This document shows, one piece after another, positions 1 through 7,969 of a stretch of 64,000 bases of DNA. The translations under genes were made by a program, and so were the position numbers. How positions within the stretch are numbered: the stretch's first letter is position 1; the number at the start of each line of letters is the position of its first letter. The notes under the pieces are model-generated. The model searched no databases. It was given only the letters and a program-made list of their open reading frames with translations, and was not told the origin of the DNA. The stretch is from Halorussus halophilus (GTDB lineage: Archaea; Halobacteriota; Halobacteria; Halobacteriales; Haladaptataceae): contig NZ_CP044523.1 in NCBI RefSeq assembly GCF_008831545.1, positions 1,240,001-1,304,000 of the forward strand, written 5' to 3'.

Positions 1-111
1 ACCAATAATGCGGTTCGACTCGATCAGACCGTCAATTCCCTATCTTTCTCACCAGCAAGGCCCCACACCAGATACCATAGAACTTTGACCCAGAGTGCAA
101 AACTTACCACC

Positions 112-573
112 ATGCCCTACAGCTATCAGCCGCACCACTTCGAGGACTTCGAGGAAGGCCAGACGTTCGAGAGCGTCGGTCGCACCGTCACCGAGTACGA
201 CTTCGTCCAGCACTCGGCGTTCACTGGCGACTGGACCGAACTCCACACCAACAAGGAGTACGCCGAAGACGAGTACTTCGGCGAGCGAGTCGCCCACGGC
301 CCGATGACGTTCTCGCTGGCGACCGGGTTCGTCTACCGCTGTGGCTTCCTCGAACGCACCGTGCTGGCGTTCCTCGGCATGAACTACATGGACATCCCCG
401 CTCCGGTCCACATGGACGACACCGTCTCACTGGACATGGAAGTCGTCGAGACGAAGGATCTGAGCAGTCGGGACGACGCCGGACTGGTCGTCATCGACAC
501 GACGATGACCAACCAGGAGGACACCATCGTCTTCGAAGGCGACATGAAGTTCATGATAAAGAAGAGCGAGTAG
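112..573 (+). CDS. MaoC-family hotdog (R)-enoyl-CoA hydratase-like protein
   Basis: A 153-residue single-hotdog protein of the MaoC dehydratase family. The hydratase-2 signature is visible: FTGDWTELH (residues 37-45) supplies the Asp and His pair, followed by GERVAHGPM (57-65). The family hydrates or dehydrates acyl-CoA thioesters in fatty-acid, polyester or phenylacetate metabolism. The paa genes 10 kb away fit an acyl-CoA role but do not prove it. The ATG at 112 is preferred to the TTG at 85 because the conserved fold starts directly after it. The exact substrate is unknown. Confidence 0.85.
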   Translation: MPYSYQPHHFEDFEEGQTFESVGRTVTEYDFVQHSAFTGDWTELHTNKEYAEDEYFGERVAHGPMTFSLATGFVYRCGFLERTVLAFLGMNYMDIPAPVHMDDTVSLDMEVVETKDLSSRDDAGLVVIDTTMTNQEDTIVFEGDMKFMIKKSE

Positions 574-717
574 CAACCCCAATCGCCTCCACCGCCACGC
601 GGTAGACGAACGAACGTGCCAACGTTCGGTCTCTGTGCTCCGAACGTCGAAGCGTCCTGATTCTCACTAGTGATACCGCCCGAAACACCAAAGGGGTGAC
701 TTTGACATCTATGTATC

Positions 718-1695
718 ATGTCGATATTTCCGCACGACGAGGTACCGACCGTTCGAGTCGTCGGCGTCGGTGACCCCGACCCCGGTTCCGTGCAGGTCGT
801 CGCAGAGACGTACGAAGCCGAATTCGAAGTCCCCGTCACCGTCGGGGAGACGATACCGCTAGACGACCAGTCCGGTCAGCGCGATAGTGCCGACGTACTC
901 TTCGCGCTTGAAGAGACTCCAGAGCTGGACTTCGTAATCGGCGTCACGGACGAGAAACTCTACTACAGAGAGCGGAACTCTATCTTCGGACTCGTGTCGT
1001 GGGACGAAGGATACAGTCTTGTCTCGACGGGGGCGCTCCACGAGGACGGCCCAAGTGAGACGACCAAACGCGAACGCATCGAAAACGTCACGCGGCACTG
1101 TGCGGGTCAGTTGTTCGAGTTTCGAAGTCACAAACGCTGCGTTATGGATGGTGTGGACACGCTCGACGAACTCGACGACCGACCGAACGATTTCTGTCGG
1201 GACTGCGCCGACCGATTGCGGCGCGAGGAGACCGCACCGGAGCCTCCACAGTGGCAAGTCCTGACTCAGGGAGCAGAAGAGATGGAGACGGCGATTCGTT
1301 GGTCTAAGGGCGACATCCGTCTCACGGAGTACCCACTGTTCGCTCTCGGTATGGTCGTAGACGGCGTGTGGCGGCTATGGGACTGGCTACCGAGTTCGCC
1401 GAGCGTCTCGGTGCCGCGGTCGGTCCGTGCATTTGTCCACGAGTCGTACCGAACGATTAGTTTCTGGTGGCTGGTTCTCACCTACTTCGCCGTCTTCCTC
1501 GCAGTCGTCGGCGTCGGACTGACTGGCTACGAGAGTGCGACAGGTGGCGCGACCTCCGACGTTGCGATGTGGGCTATCGTCGTCGCGGGTCTTCCCATCG
1601 CGTACGTCGTTCACGCGATACTCACCGGTATCTTCGGTGGACTTCTCGCCGGGACGGTCACTGGTGTCCGCGACGGATTAGCCGCCGAGAAATAG
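718..1695 (+). CDS. Membrane-anchored archaemetzincin-like protein lacking the HExxH active site
   Basis: A 325-residue protein. Residues 10-165 follow archaemetzincin (M54 metalloprotease): a VTDEKLYYRERN segment (77-88), a VST strand (102-104), then CVM (141-143) and C160xxC163, which match the structural-zinc cysteines of that family. Where archaemetzincins carry HExxHxxGxxH this protein reads TRHCAGQLFEFRSHKRCVM (125-143), so the catalytic Glu and the zinc-binding His set are missing. Archaemetzincins are normally soluble and about 180-200 residues. This one continues into a linker and two membrane segments (about 249-269 and 283-313). It is inferred to be a non-catalytic, membrane-tethered pseudo-protease. 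It converges on the GIDE-like gene with an 18-bp overlap. Confidence 0.7.
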   Translation: MSIFPHDEVPTVRVVGVGDPDPGSVQVVAETYEAEFEVPVTVGETIPLDDQSGQRDSADVLFALEETPELDFVIGVTDEKLYYRERNSIFGLVSWDEGYSLVSTGALHEDGPSETTKRERIENVTRHCAGQLFEFRSHKRCVMDGVDTLDELDDRPNDFCRDCADRLRREETAPEPPQWQVLTQGAEEMETAIRWSKGDIRLTEYPLFALGMVVDGVWRLWDWLPSSPSVSVPRSVRAFVHESYRTISFWWLVLTYFAVFLAVVGVGLTGYESATGGATSDVAMWAIVVAGLPIAYVVHAILTGIFGGLLAGTVTGVRDGLAAEK

Positions 1696-2430
1696 CTGTG
1701 CGAATCCGGTCAGCCAGAGGACGCTACCAAGACCGAGCGTCGCCACGAGCGTGCCACTGACGACGGACTTCACGAGCGAGTATCGCCGCTCGCGTCGTAA
1801 CTCGTCGCGGGACCTATCTGCGAGGAATCCGCGGCTACCAGACTGCAAGACGACTGTTTTCTCGTCTGTCTCACCATCGTGGTCGGCGTCCGGACGAACG
1901 TCACCGTAAGCATACACCTCGTCACCGCGTCGAAGATAGACGTATTCGATGGTCCGGTCCCGACGCAGTCCACGCTCGGGGAGGTCTCGGCTGTCGTGGA
2001 ACGCCTCTGCGCGAGCCGGTACCTCGTCGTAGCTCTTGAACGAGAACGACTCCGTACGGGCTTCGGAAATGTCGAGTTCGAACTCAGTAGGGTCGATACG
2101 GACCCGACCGGTCCCGTCGTTGACGAAGAACGTGACGCTTTCACGCTCTTCGTGCACCGCCGTTGCATCCGTACTGTCGTTCACTGTGAGGTCGTAACAG
2201 ACGCAACGCTCCGCTCCCACCGGGACAGTGGTCGGTGCGGACGTCTCGATGGATCCCGAGACTGCAGTTTCCCCGACGGAAACGGCACCGAGAGATGATA
2301 TCGGGACGTCTACGAGGGCGTTGAACTCCTGCCATCGACGGAACCCGTCTGTTATCGAGAACAGACCGTACGCGACGGCGAGCAACGACCCGCCGATCAG
2401 TCCCAGATAGAGGACGTACCCGAACACCAT
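1678..2430 (-). CDS. GIDE-like membrane protein
   Basis: A 250-residue protein with an N-terminal membrane segment (about 4-24), an extended beta-rich middle and a C-terminal membrane segment (about 225-247). The layout and the middle motifs (a VGETAVSGSIE strand, a cysteine pair in ERCVCYDL, a TFFVNDGTGRVRIDP strand and a late GDEVYAYGDV) resemble the GIDE/MUL1-type membrane domain found in haloarchaea. No RING finger is present, so ubiquitin-ligase activity is not implied. It starts inside the stop codon of the upstream lemA (TGATG overlap), so the two are almost certainly co-translated. Function unknown; a membrane-stress role is only a guess. Confidence 0.6.
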   Translation of the reverse strand: MVFGYVLYLGLIGGSLLAVAYGLFSITDGFRRWQEFNALVDVPISSLGAVSVGETAVSGSIETSAPTTVPVGAERCVCYDLTVNDSTDATAVHEERESVTFFVNDGTGRVRIDPTEFELDISEARTESFSFKSYDEVPARAEAFHDSRDLPERGLRRDRTIEYVYLRRGDEVYAYGDVRPDADHDGETDEKTVVLQSGSRGFLADRSRDELRRERRYSLVKSVVSGTLVATLGLGSVLWLTGFAQLFLGG

Positions 2431-3023
2431 CAGTCGTCGCCGGAGATGCCGAGGCGGTCACCGACGTCGATGCCATCCCGTGCGTCCGCCGTAGCGACGA
2501 ACGGAACGCGCCGCTCGAATCCGCGTTGGTCTGCGACGTAGCGTTCCGGGACGCGGTCGAGACGTGCGTTGTAGGTACTTACCGCGTCGTTGTACTGCTC
2601 TCTGCGAGTTTCGATTCGCTGCTCGATGGTCCGAACGCTATCCGTCAACTCGTCGAACCGGTCACTGGAACGGAGTTCGGGAAACTCCTCGGAGAGTTCG
2701 TACACCTCCTCCAGGGTGTTCTGTAGTTCGACGTTGACGTCGGCCGCTTCGTTCGGTCGTTGGGCCTCGACGACGCGGTTTCGAGCGTCCATCACGTCCT
2801 GGAGGACCTCACGATCGTGCGCGACGTGTTCGCGGGTAACGTCTACGAGATTACCGACTTCCTCAGCACGTCGTTCTAACAGTACGTCGACGTCGCTCCA
2901 GGTCTTGTTGCACCGTTCACGGGCATCGACGAGGTTGTTGTGTGCTGCACCGAGGTAGCGAACGAGACTATACCCGACCAACAGGACCGCAAAGCCGGCT
3001 ACCACTGCGGGAAATACGCTCAT
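2430..3023 (-). CDS. lemA: LemA family protein
   Basis: A 197-residue LemA protein. An N-terminal membrane helix (about 5-23) is followed by the family signature: HNNLVDARERCNKTWSDV, then LLERRAEEVGNLV, and a long helical bundle with a late YN-containing helix (REQYNDAVSTYN). LemA proteins sit in the membrane with a helical domain outside or inside; their biochemical role is unresolved. The ATG at 3023 is chosen because it places the membrane helix at the N-terminus; an upstream in-frame start at 3107 would add an unconserved 28-residue basic tail. It is translationally coupled to the GIDE-like gene. Confidence 0.85.
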   Translation of the reverse strand: MSVFPAVVAGFAVLLVGYSLVRYLGAAHNNLVDARERCNKTWSDVDVLLERRAEEVGNLVDVTREHVAHDREVLQDVMDARNRVVEAQRPNEAADVNVELQNTLEEVYELSEEFPELRSSDRFDELTDSVRTIEQRIETRREQYNDAVSTYNARLDRVPERYVADQRGFERRVPFVATADARDGIDVGDRLGISGDD

Positions 3024-3115
3024 GTTTCGGACACATTTGACTCTCGATACTTGAATCCTCCCCGACGCCGACCGATTCGCAGGGACTTTTGTTGTCTCGT
3101 CTCGCAACCACTACT

Positions 3116-3994
3116 ATGACACTCGACGTAGTCGCCGACCACGACGACGACTACCCCATCATCGACACGCACTGCCACCAGCCGACCGAAGAATTCCTCC
3201 ATGACGCCGGTGGCCAGATGATGCAGGACGCCGCGAACAAGTTCGGCACCAGCATCGAAACCGACACCTACGAGTCGCTCATCGAGGAGTACCACGAGTG
3301 CGGTATCGGAACCGCCGTCTTGCTCGGGTGGGACGCCGAGACGAACACCGGCAACCCGCCGGTGCCCAACGACTACGTCGCGGAGGTGCGCGACGACTAC
3401 GACGACTTCTTCGTCGGCTTCGGGAGTGTTGACCCCTTGAAAGACGATTGCGTCGAGGAGGCCATCCGCTGTGTCGAGGACCTCGACCTCTCCGGGTTCA
3501 AGTTCCAGCAGATTGCCCAAGGCTTCGACCCGAGCGACCCCGAACACGAGGCGCTGTTCGACACGCTCGAAGACCTCGGCAAGCCCGTCGTCTTCCACGG
3601 CGGCAACTCCACGCTCGGCGCGTGTGCCCCCGGCGGACGCGGCTTGAAAATCAAGTACGGCAACCCGATGCTCATCGACGACGTGGCGGCCGAACATCCT
3701 GAACTCCCGATTCTCATCGCGCACCCGGCGTTCCCGTGGGAGAAAGAGCAACTGGCCATCTGCCAGCAGAAGGGTAACGTCACGATGGACCTCTCGGGGT
3801 GGATGCCTCGTTACATCGACGACCAAGTGCTCCACTACGCGAAGAGTCTGCTCTCCGACACGGTGATGTTCGGCACCGACTACCCGATGCTGAAACCCGG
3901 CGTCTGGCTCGACCAGTTCGAAGAGTTGGGCTTCCCCGAGGACGTACAACGCAAGATCCTCTGGGAGAACGCCGAGGAGTTCCTCGGCCTGTGA
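3116..3994 (+). CDS. Amidohydrolase-family metal-dependent hydrolase
   Basis: A 292-residue TIM-barrel hydrolase of the amidohydrolase-2 (ACMSD-like) type. The metal and catalytic residues are in order: THCH (H19, H21), VVFHGG (H161), IAHPAFPW (H203) and FGTDYP (D255). Such enzymes hydrolyse or decarboxylate small aromatic or cyclic acids, so a link to aromatic catabolism is possible, but the substrate cannot be read from sequence. The ATG at 3116 is chosen over 3089. The next gene starts at a GTG overlapping this stop codon. Confidence 0.8.
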   Translation: MTLDVVADHDDDYPIIDTHCHQPTEEFLHDAGGQMMQDAANKFGTSIETDTYESLIEEYHECGIGTAVLLGWDAETNTGNPPVPNDYVAEVRDDYDDFFVGFGSVDPLKDDCVEEAIRCVEDLDLSGFKFQQIAQGFDPSDPEHEALFDTLEDLGKPVVFHGGNSTLGACAPGGRGLKIKYGNPMLIDDVAAEHPELPILIAHPAFPWEKEQLAICQQKGNVTMDLSGWMPRYIDDQVLHYAKSLLSDTVMFGTDYPMLKPGVWLDQFEELGFPEDVQRKILWENAEEFLGL

Positions 3995-4959
3995 AGACAC
4001 TCGAACGCCTGCGCAAGTGGTTGCGAGAGCGGTTGCCCCAATCACGGGAGGGGTCGCCGGAGTGGCTACGAGAGCGAGTACCGGACCAGTTCCAGAACCC
4101 ACTGTCGAATCCGCTCTGGGACTCCGGCGAAGTCGCAGGCCACCCCTACGTCGGAGTCAATACGACCGAGAGTGAGGACGGCGCGAGCGACAGCGAGCGC
4201 CGTCACCGACACCCACCGCTCGTCGTCGTGCCCGGGTTGAACGACCCCCTCGCTCGTGCAGGCGAACACTGGTGGTTCGACGCGCTCCTCGTGGCGTTCT
4301 GCCGCCGATTCGCCGAAGACCGTTCGGTGTACGCTATCAGCCGACCGCCCAGATTACCGAAAAAGCTGACGACGCGCGAGATGGCCACAGACTACGCCGA
4401 CGTCCTCGATACGATTGCCCCAGACGAACCAGTAGACCTCCTCGGCCTCTCGATGGGTGGCTTCGTCGTCCAGCACCTCGCGGCCGACTCTCCCGAGCGC
4501 GTCAATCGCGCCGTCCTCGGCCTCGCCGCGCACGCGCTGGCCGACCGCGGCACGGCGCTCGTCCGGCGGTGGCAACGCTACGCAGACACCGGCCGGTGGC
4601 TGGCTATCGAGTTGGAAGCCGCCGACCTCGTGGCGACCGGCACCGTGCGCCGACTCGGCCGACTCGGCGCTCGCGGACACGTCGAACTCTCCGACGGTCC
4701 TCGTGCGCCAGCGGACTTTCGCGTCTCCGCAGAGGCCTGCCTCGACCACGACGGATGGGCACGACTGCCCGAGATGACAGTTCCGACGCTCGTCGTCGGC
4801 GGGACGGCCGACCCCTTCTTCGACGCCGAACAGTTCCGTAGCACCGCGGCACGACTCCCCGACGGGTCGCTCTCGCTCTTAGAGGGCGTCGGTCACGAAG
4901 CGGTCGTCAGCGACCACGAGGTTTTCGACGACTCGATTCGACGATTCCTCGCGCAGTAG
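3991..4959 (+). CDS. Alpha/beta-hydrolase fold protein
   Basis: A 322-residue alpha/beta hydrolase with a complete triad: nucleophile elbow GLSMGG (Ser154), Asp in GGTADPFF (D274) and His in GVGHEAV (H302). The first 45 residues are charged and Trp/Arg-rich, ahead of the core that starts at PPLVVVPGLND (75-85). The GTG at 3991 overlaps the amidohydrolase stop (GTGA), implying translational coupling; an in-frame ATG at 3799 lies deep inside the previous gene and is rejected. Substrate unknown; pairing with the amidohydrolase suggests consecutive hydrolytic steps or a lipid/ester substrate. Confidence 0.8.
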   Translation: MKTLERLRKWLRERLPQSREGSPEWLRERVPDQFQNPLSNPLWDSGEVAGHPYVGVNTTESEDGASDSERRHRHPPLVVVPGLNDPLARAGEHWWFDALLVAFCRRFAEDRSVYAISRPPRLPKKLTTREMATDYADVLDTIAPDEPVDLLGLSMGGFVVQHLAADSPERVNRAVLGLAAHALADRGTALVRRWQRYADTGRWLAIELEAADLVATGTVRRLGRLGARGHVELSDGPRAPADFRVSAEACLDHDGWARLPEMTVPTLVVGGTADPFFDAEQFRSTAARLPDGSLSLLEGVGHEAVVSDHEVFDDSIRRFLAQ

Positions 4960-5019
4960 TCGATGCTCGGCGTCTTCGCAGTAGCCAACGCTTAGCATCT
5001 TCGCGCTGACAGTGCGAGT

Positions 5020-5745
5020 ATGACCGAACGCGCAATCGTGGTCGGTGCCTCGTCGGGCATCGGCGCGGCGCTGGCCCGCGAACTCGCAGACGAAGGCTAC
5101 GAAGTCGGACTCGTCGCGCGACGACTGGACCGTCTAGAGACGCTCGGCGAGCAACTCTCGACGAAGAGCTACGTCGCCAAAATCGACGTGACCGAGACCG
5201 AACCGGCGATGGAGCGCCTCGGAAAACTCATCGACGCGATGGGCGGCGTAGACCTCGTCGTCCTCAACGCCGGAGTCGGCCTCGCAAACGAAGCCCTCGA
5301 CTGGGAACCGGAACGCCAGACTATCGACGTGAACGTTCGCGGATTCGCCGCGATGGCGAACGTCGCCGTCCACCACTTCGAGGAACGCGGCGCAGGCCAC
5401 CTCGTCGGCGTCTCGTCAGTCGCGGCGGCGTTCGGCAACGGCGCGGTCCCAGCCTACAGCGCGTCGAAGGCGTTCGTCTCGAACTATCTCGACGGACTGC
5501 GCTATCGGGCGGGCCGACTCGACGCCGACATAGCCGTTACCGACGTGCGACCGGGCTACGTGGACACCGAGATGGCGACCAACGAAGGCCGGTTCTGGGA
5601 AGTGTCGGCCGACGTTGCGGCACGCGGAATTCTGCGGGCGATTCGGAAGAAGCAACGCCACGCCTACGTTCCCCGGCGGTGGCGAGCGGTCGCGTTGCTA
5701 TTGGATGCGATGCCAGACGTAGTCTTTCGGCGGATGTTCGACTGA
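5020..5745 (+). CDS. Short-chain dehydrogenase/reductase
   Basis: A 241-residue classical SDR. It has the dinucleotide motif GASSGIG (9-15), NAG (83-85), the catalytic Ser in VSSVA (132-133) and YSASK (146-150). Arginines after the first beta-alpha unit (VARRLDR, 32-38) favour NADP(H) over NAD(H). The C-terminal tail is hydrophobic and basic and may touch the membrane, as in lipid-related SDRs. It follows the alpha/beta hydrolase by 60 bp in the same direction and may share its transcript. Substrate not predictable. Confidence 0.85.
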   Translation: MTERAIVVGASSGIGAALARELADEGYEVGLVARRLDRLETLGEQLSTKSYVAKIDVTETEPAMERLGKLIDAMGGVDLVVLNAGVGLANEALDWEPERQTIDVNVRGFAAMANVAVHHFEERGAGHLVGVSSVAAAFGNGAVPAYSASKAFVSNYLDGLRYRAGRLDADIAVTDVRPGYVDTEMATNEGRFWEVSADVAARGILRAIRKKQRHAYVPRRWRAVALLLDAMPDVVFRRMFD

Positions 5746-5859
5746 GGGTCTCGACACGACGACGGCGAAAAATTGCGCGTCCCGAATTCAGCGGCCGACA
5801 CGGAATGCAACGGCCGATACTGAACTATCGGTGTGTTTCGAAGGGCGATACGAGCGTCG

Positions 5860-6195
5860 CTACGCCGTGATTGGCGAGGCGGCCGTGATTGGCGAGTCCG
5901 CCGTAATCGGGGAACTGACCGTAATCGGTGCACTCGCGGTGATAGGCGCGTCGGCCGTAATTGGGGAGCTAACCGTAATCGGGGCGCTCGCCGTAATCGG
6001 AGCGTCGGCCGTAATCGGACTGTTCGTGATAGGCGCACTCGCAGTAATCGGAGCGTCAGCAGTGATTGGCCCGCTTACCGTAATTGGTTCGTCCGCAGTA
6101 ATCGGGGCGTCGGCGGCCATTACTGGTGCCGTCGCGAGACCGAACCCTGCGAGCAGTACAGCCGTGGTGAACAGCAGTTTCGTTGTGACTTTCAT
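5860..6195 (-). CDS. Secreted protein built of Pro-Ile-Thr hexad repeats
   Basis: A 111-residue protein. Residues 1-28 form a clean Sec-type signal peptide (MKVTT, hydrophobic core, AAD after APVMA). Everything after it is a run of about 14 units of the form PIT-A/V-D/S-A/S/G, for example PITADA, PITASA, PITVSS; one unit is five residues (PITNS). The Ile-x-x-x-Ala spacing resembles left-handed beta-helix hexads. The AT-rich 60 bp upstream contains TATA-like sequence on this strand. No family is recognised. The opposite strand across the same repeats also reads as hexads but has no signal peptide. A short surface or secreted structural protein is the cautious reading. Confidence 0.65.
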   Translation of the reverse strand: MKVTTKLLFTTAVLLAGFGLATAPVMAADAPITADEPITVSGPITADAPITASAPITNSPITADAPITASAPITVSSPITADAPITASAPITVSSPITADSPITAASPITA

Positions 6196-6249
6196 GCGGA
6201 ATTCTCTCTCGGTATTCAGTTTTCACACCGAACACCTGCATTCATATCT

Positions 6250-6282
6250 AATCTATAGTATTAAATAACTTTCCTACAATAA
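6250..6282 (-). promoter_or_regulatory. AT-rich promoter region of the Pro-Ile-Thr repeat gene
   Basis: On the minus strand this stretch reads as an uninterrupted AT-rich run including TTATTTAATAC, in strong contrast to the GC-rich surroundings. It ends about 55 nt before the ATG at 6195, so a TATA box here would give a 5' leader of roughly 30-45 nt. Position and composition are the only evidence. Confidence 0.4.
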
Positions 6283-6320
6283 AATATAGCAGAAACATCT
6301 TTGTGAATTACTTCGTCGCG

Positions 6321-6686
6321 TCAGTTACTGGACGACGAATCGACGACGGTTACCTCGTCGCTACGGGCGTGTCGTATCTCGATACTGTGGCGCGTATGTC
6401 GAGCGTGGGTCTCCGCCCAGCGAGTGACGGCGTCTTGCGCGAGTCGCTCGACTTCTTCGGGGCAGTGCCGACAGGCCGCCCGCCACGTCGTAATGTCGTC
6501 GGGGAAGTGACCGGTGTGGCGATTGTGGTCGAGTGCGAACTGTTCGACGGCGTGGTTGCCGACGCCTAATTCCTCGAACTCCTTGCTGAGGTCCCACTCG
6601 CAGTCACAACGCGTGCAAGTAACGGTCGGTGCGTCGAAGTCCTCTGGCTCGGTGGGGTCGTCTACTCCGTCGAAAGAATCGGACAC
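6321..6686 (-). CDS. Small putative zinc-binding haloarchaeal protein
   Basis: A 121-residue acidic protein of no family I recognise. A CTRCDC cluster (about 24-29) and a CRHC motif (about 72-75) bracket a histidine-rich stretch (GNH, DHNRHTGHF), a pattern typical of haloarchaeal zinc-finger microproteins. The C-terminal tail is Ser-rich. It lies alone between the repeat protein and the crotonase, on the same strand as both. DNA or protein binding through zinc is likely in form but unproven. Confidence 0.6.
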   Translation of the reverse strand: MSDSFDGVDDPTEPEDFDAPTVTCTRCDCEWDLSKEFEELGVGNHAVEQFALDHNRHTGHFPDDITTWRAACRHCPEEVERLAQDAVTRWAETHARHTRHSIEIRHARSDEVTVVDSSSSN

Positions 6687-6743
6687 GACTGTGAATAGTC
6701 GCCCTGCCCTCTTGAGTGTAGTCCCATCGCTCGAAGGGCCATA

Positions 6744-7508
6744 TCAGTTGAAGTCGGGGTCCCGTCCTTCCAGAAATGCATCGACGCCCTCCGCGTGTTC
6801 GGGCGTGTCGTACGCTTGCGATTGGACGACGTTCTCGTAGTCGGCCGCCTCGCGCCAACCCTTACCCATGTTCTGGTGGATAGCGCGCTTTGCGAGGCCG
6901 ATAGTCGTTGTCGGGCGCTTCCGGAGCGTGTCGAGCAGGTCTTCGACCGTCTCGTCTAACTCGTCGGCGGGAACTGCCTCGTTGACCAAGTCCATCTCGG
7001 CGGCTTCGCGGGCACCGAAGAACTCGCCAGTGAACGCTAGTTGCTTCGCAGTCCGAAGGCCGACGAGTCTGGGCAGGAGGAAGGTGCCGCCCGTGTCCGG
7101 AATCAGGCCGACGCGGACGAACGCACACCCGAACGTCGCGTCCTCGACGGCGTATGCGAAGTCGCTGACCGCCGCGAGCGCGAGTCCCGCGCCGACGGCG
7201 TCGCCGTTGACCTTGGCGACGATTGGAACGCGCGCGGAGAGTGCTTCTTCGACGACGCGGCCGAACGTCTCGGTCACTCGCTCGTAGGCTTCGGCGGTGT
7301 TCTCCTCGCGCTGGGCCATCGACTGGATGTCGCCGCCCGCGCTGAAGGCGTCGCCGTCGCCTGTCAATACGACCGCGTCGTGGTCGTCGGGACTTACCTT
7401 GGCCAGTTCGTCGGCCAACTCTTCTGCCGTCTCGGTCGTGAAGGCGTTCATCACTTCGGGGCGGTCGAACGTAATCGTCCGAACGCCGTCGTCGTCGGTG
7501 ACGTGCAT
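6744..7508 (-). CDS. Enoyl-CoA hydratase/isomerase (crotonase) family protein, PaaG-like
   Basis: A 254-residue crotonase-fold enzyme. The oxyanion-hole loops are AFSAGGDIQ (54-62) and the glycine-rich GDAVGAGLALAA (102-113). The segment GLIPDTGGTFLLPR (134-147) strongly resembles PaaG, the isomerase acting on ring-epoxidised phenylacetyl-CoA, in which the Asp corresponding to D138 is catalytic. With paaABCD 3 kb away, a role in phenylacetate ring isomerisation or beta-oxidation is reasonable. The ATG at 7508 is taken because an upstream start (7556) would add a 16-residue unconserved leader reaching almost to the divergent gene. Confidence 0.85.
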   Translation of the reverse strand: MHVTDDDGVRTITFDRPEVMNAFTTETAEELADELAKVSPDDHDAVVLTGDGDAFSAGGDIQSMAQREENTAEAYERVTETFGRVVEEALSARVPIVAKVNGDAVGAGLALAAVSDFAYAVEDATFGCAFVRVGLIPDTGGTFLLPRLVGLRTAKQLAFTGEFFGAREAAEMDLVNEAVPADELDETVEDLLDTLRKRPTTTIGLAKRAIHQNMGKGWREAADYENVVQSQAYDTPEHAEGVDAFLEGRDPDFN

Positions 7509-7561
7509 ATCTCGGACGTGGCTTCCTGCACATTTAATTGCTCGCTCGTGCGACATCAGGT

Positions 7562-7945
7562 ATGGACCCGGAGAAGTTCTTCGAGGAGATGCCGTTCGCC
7601 GACTTGCTCGGCGTCGAGGTAACGGAAGTCGAAGACGGCCACGCGGAGGGCCGAATCGAGATGCGCGAGGAACTGTCGTGGAACGCCGACCGGATGATGG
7701 CCCACGGCGGCGTCACCTTCACGCTCGCCGATACCGTCGGCGGCGCGGCACTCGTCTCGCTGGCCGACCAGCCAGTTCCCACCATCGACATGCGAATCGA
7801 CTATCTGGAAGCCGGAACCGGCGACCTCAACGCCGAGGCCGACGTAGTCCGGTACGGCGGCGACGTGGGCGTCGTAGACGTTGACGTGTTCGCCGAAGAC
7901 GGCACCAAAGTCGCGGACGCCCGTGGCGTCTACAAAACCGGATAG
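7562..7945 (+). CDS. PaaI-like hotdog thioesterase
   Basis: A 127-residue hotdog protein of the PaaI/YbgC-type acyl-CoA thioesterase group. The signature HGGVTFTLADTVGGAA (48-63) contains the active-site helix with the family's conserved Asp (D57). PaaI releases CoA from stalled phenylacetate-pathway intermediates. The gene is divergent from the PaaG-like crotonase (54 bp between starts), supporting that context. It begins at the ATG at 7562, as an upstream start at 7538 would overlap the divergent promoter. Confidence 0.85.
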   Translation: MDPEKFFEEMPFADLLGVEVTEVEDGHAEGRIEMREELSWNADRMMAHGGVTFTLADTVGGAALVSLADQPVPTIDMRIDYLEAGTGDLNAEADVVRYGGDVGVVDVDVFAEDGTKVADARGVYKTG

Positions 7946-7969
7946 CGAAACGTTTCCCGCCCTCCACCC

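Noticed and set aside
5831-6268. Plus-strand 145-codon frame of VIGASA-type hexads as the real gene
   Set aside because: It has no signal peptide or good start, and its non-repeat end is unconvincing; the minus frame has a clean signal sequence and promoter. The pattern is kept as a finding.
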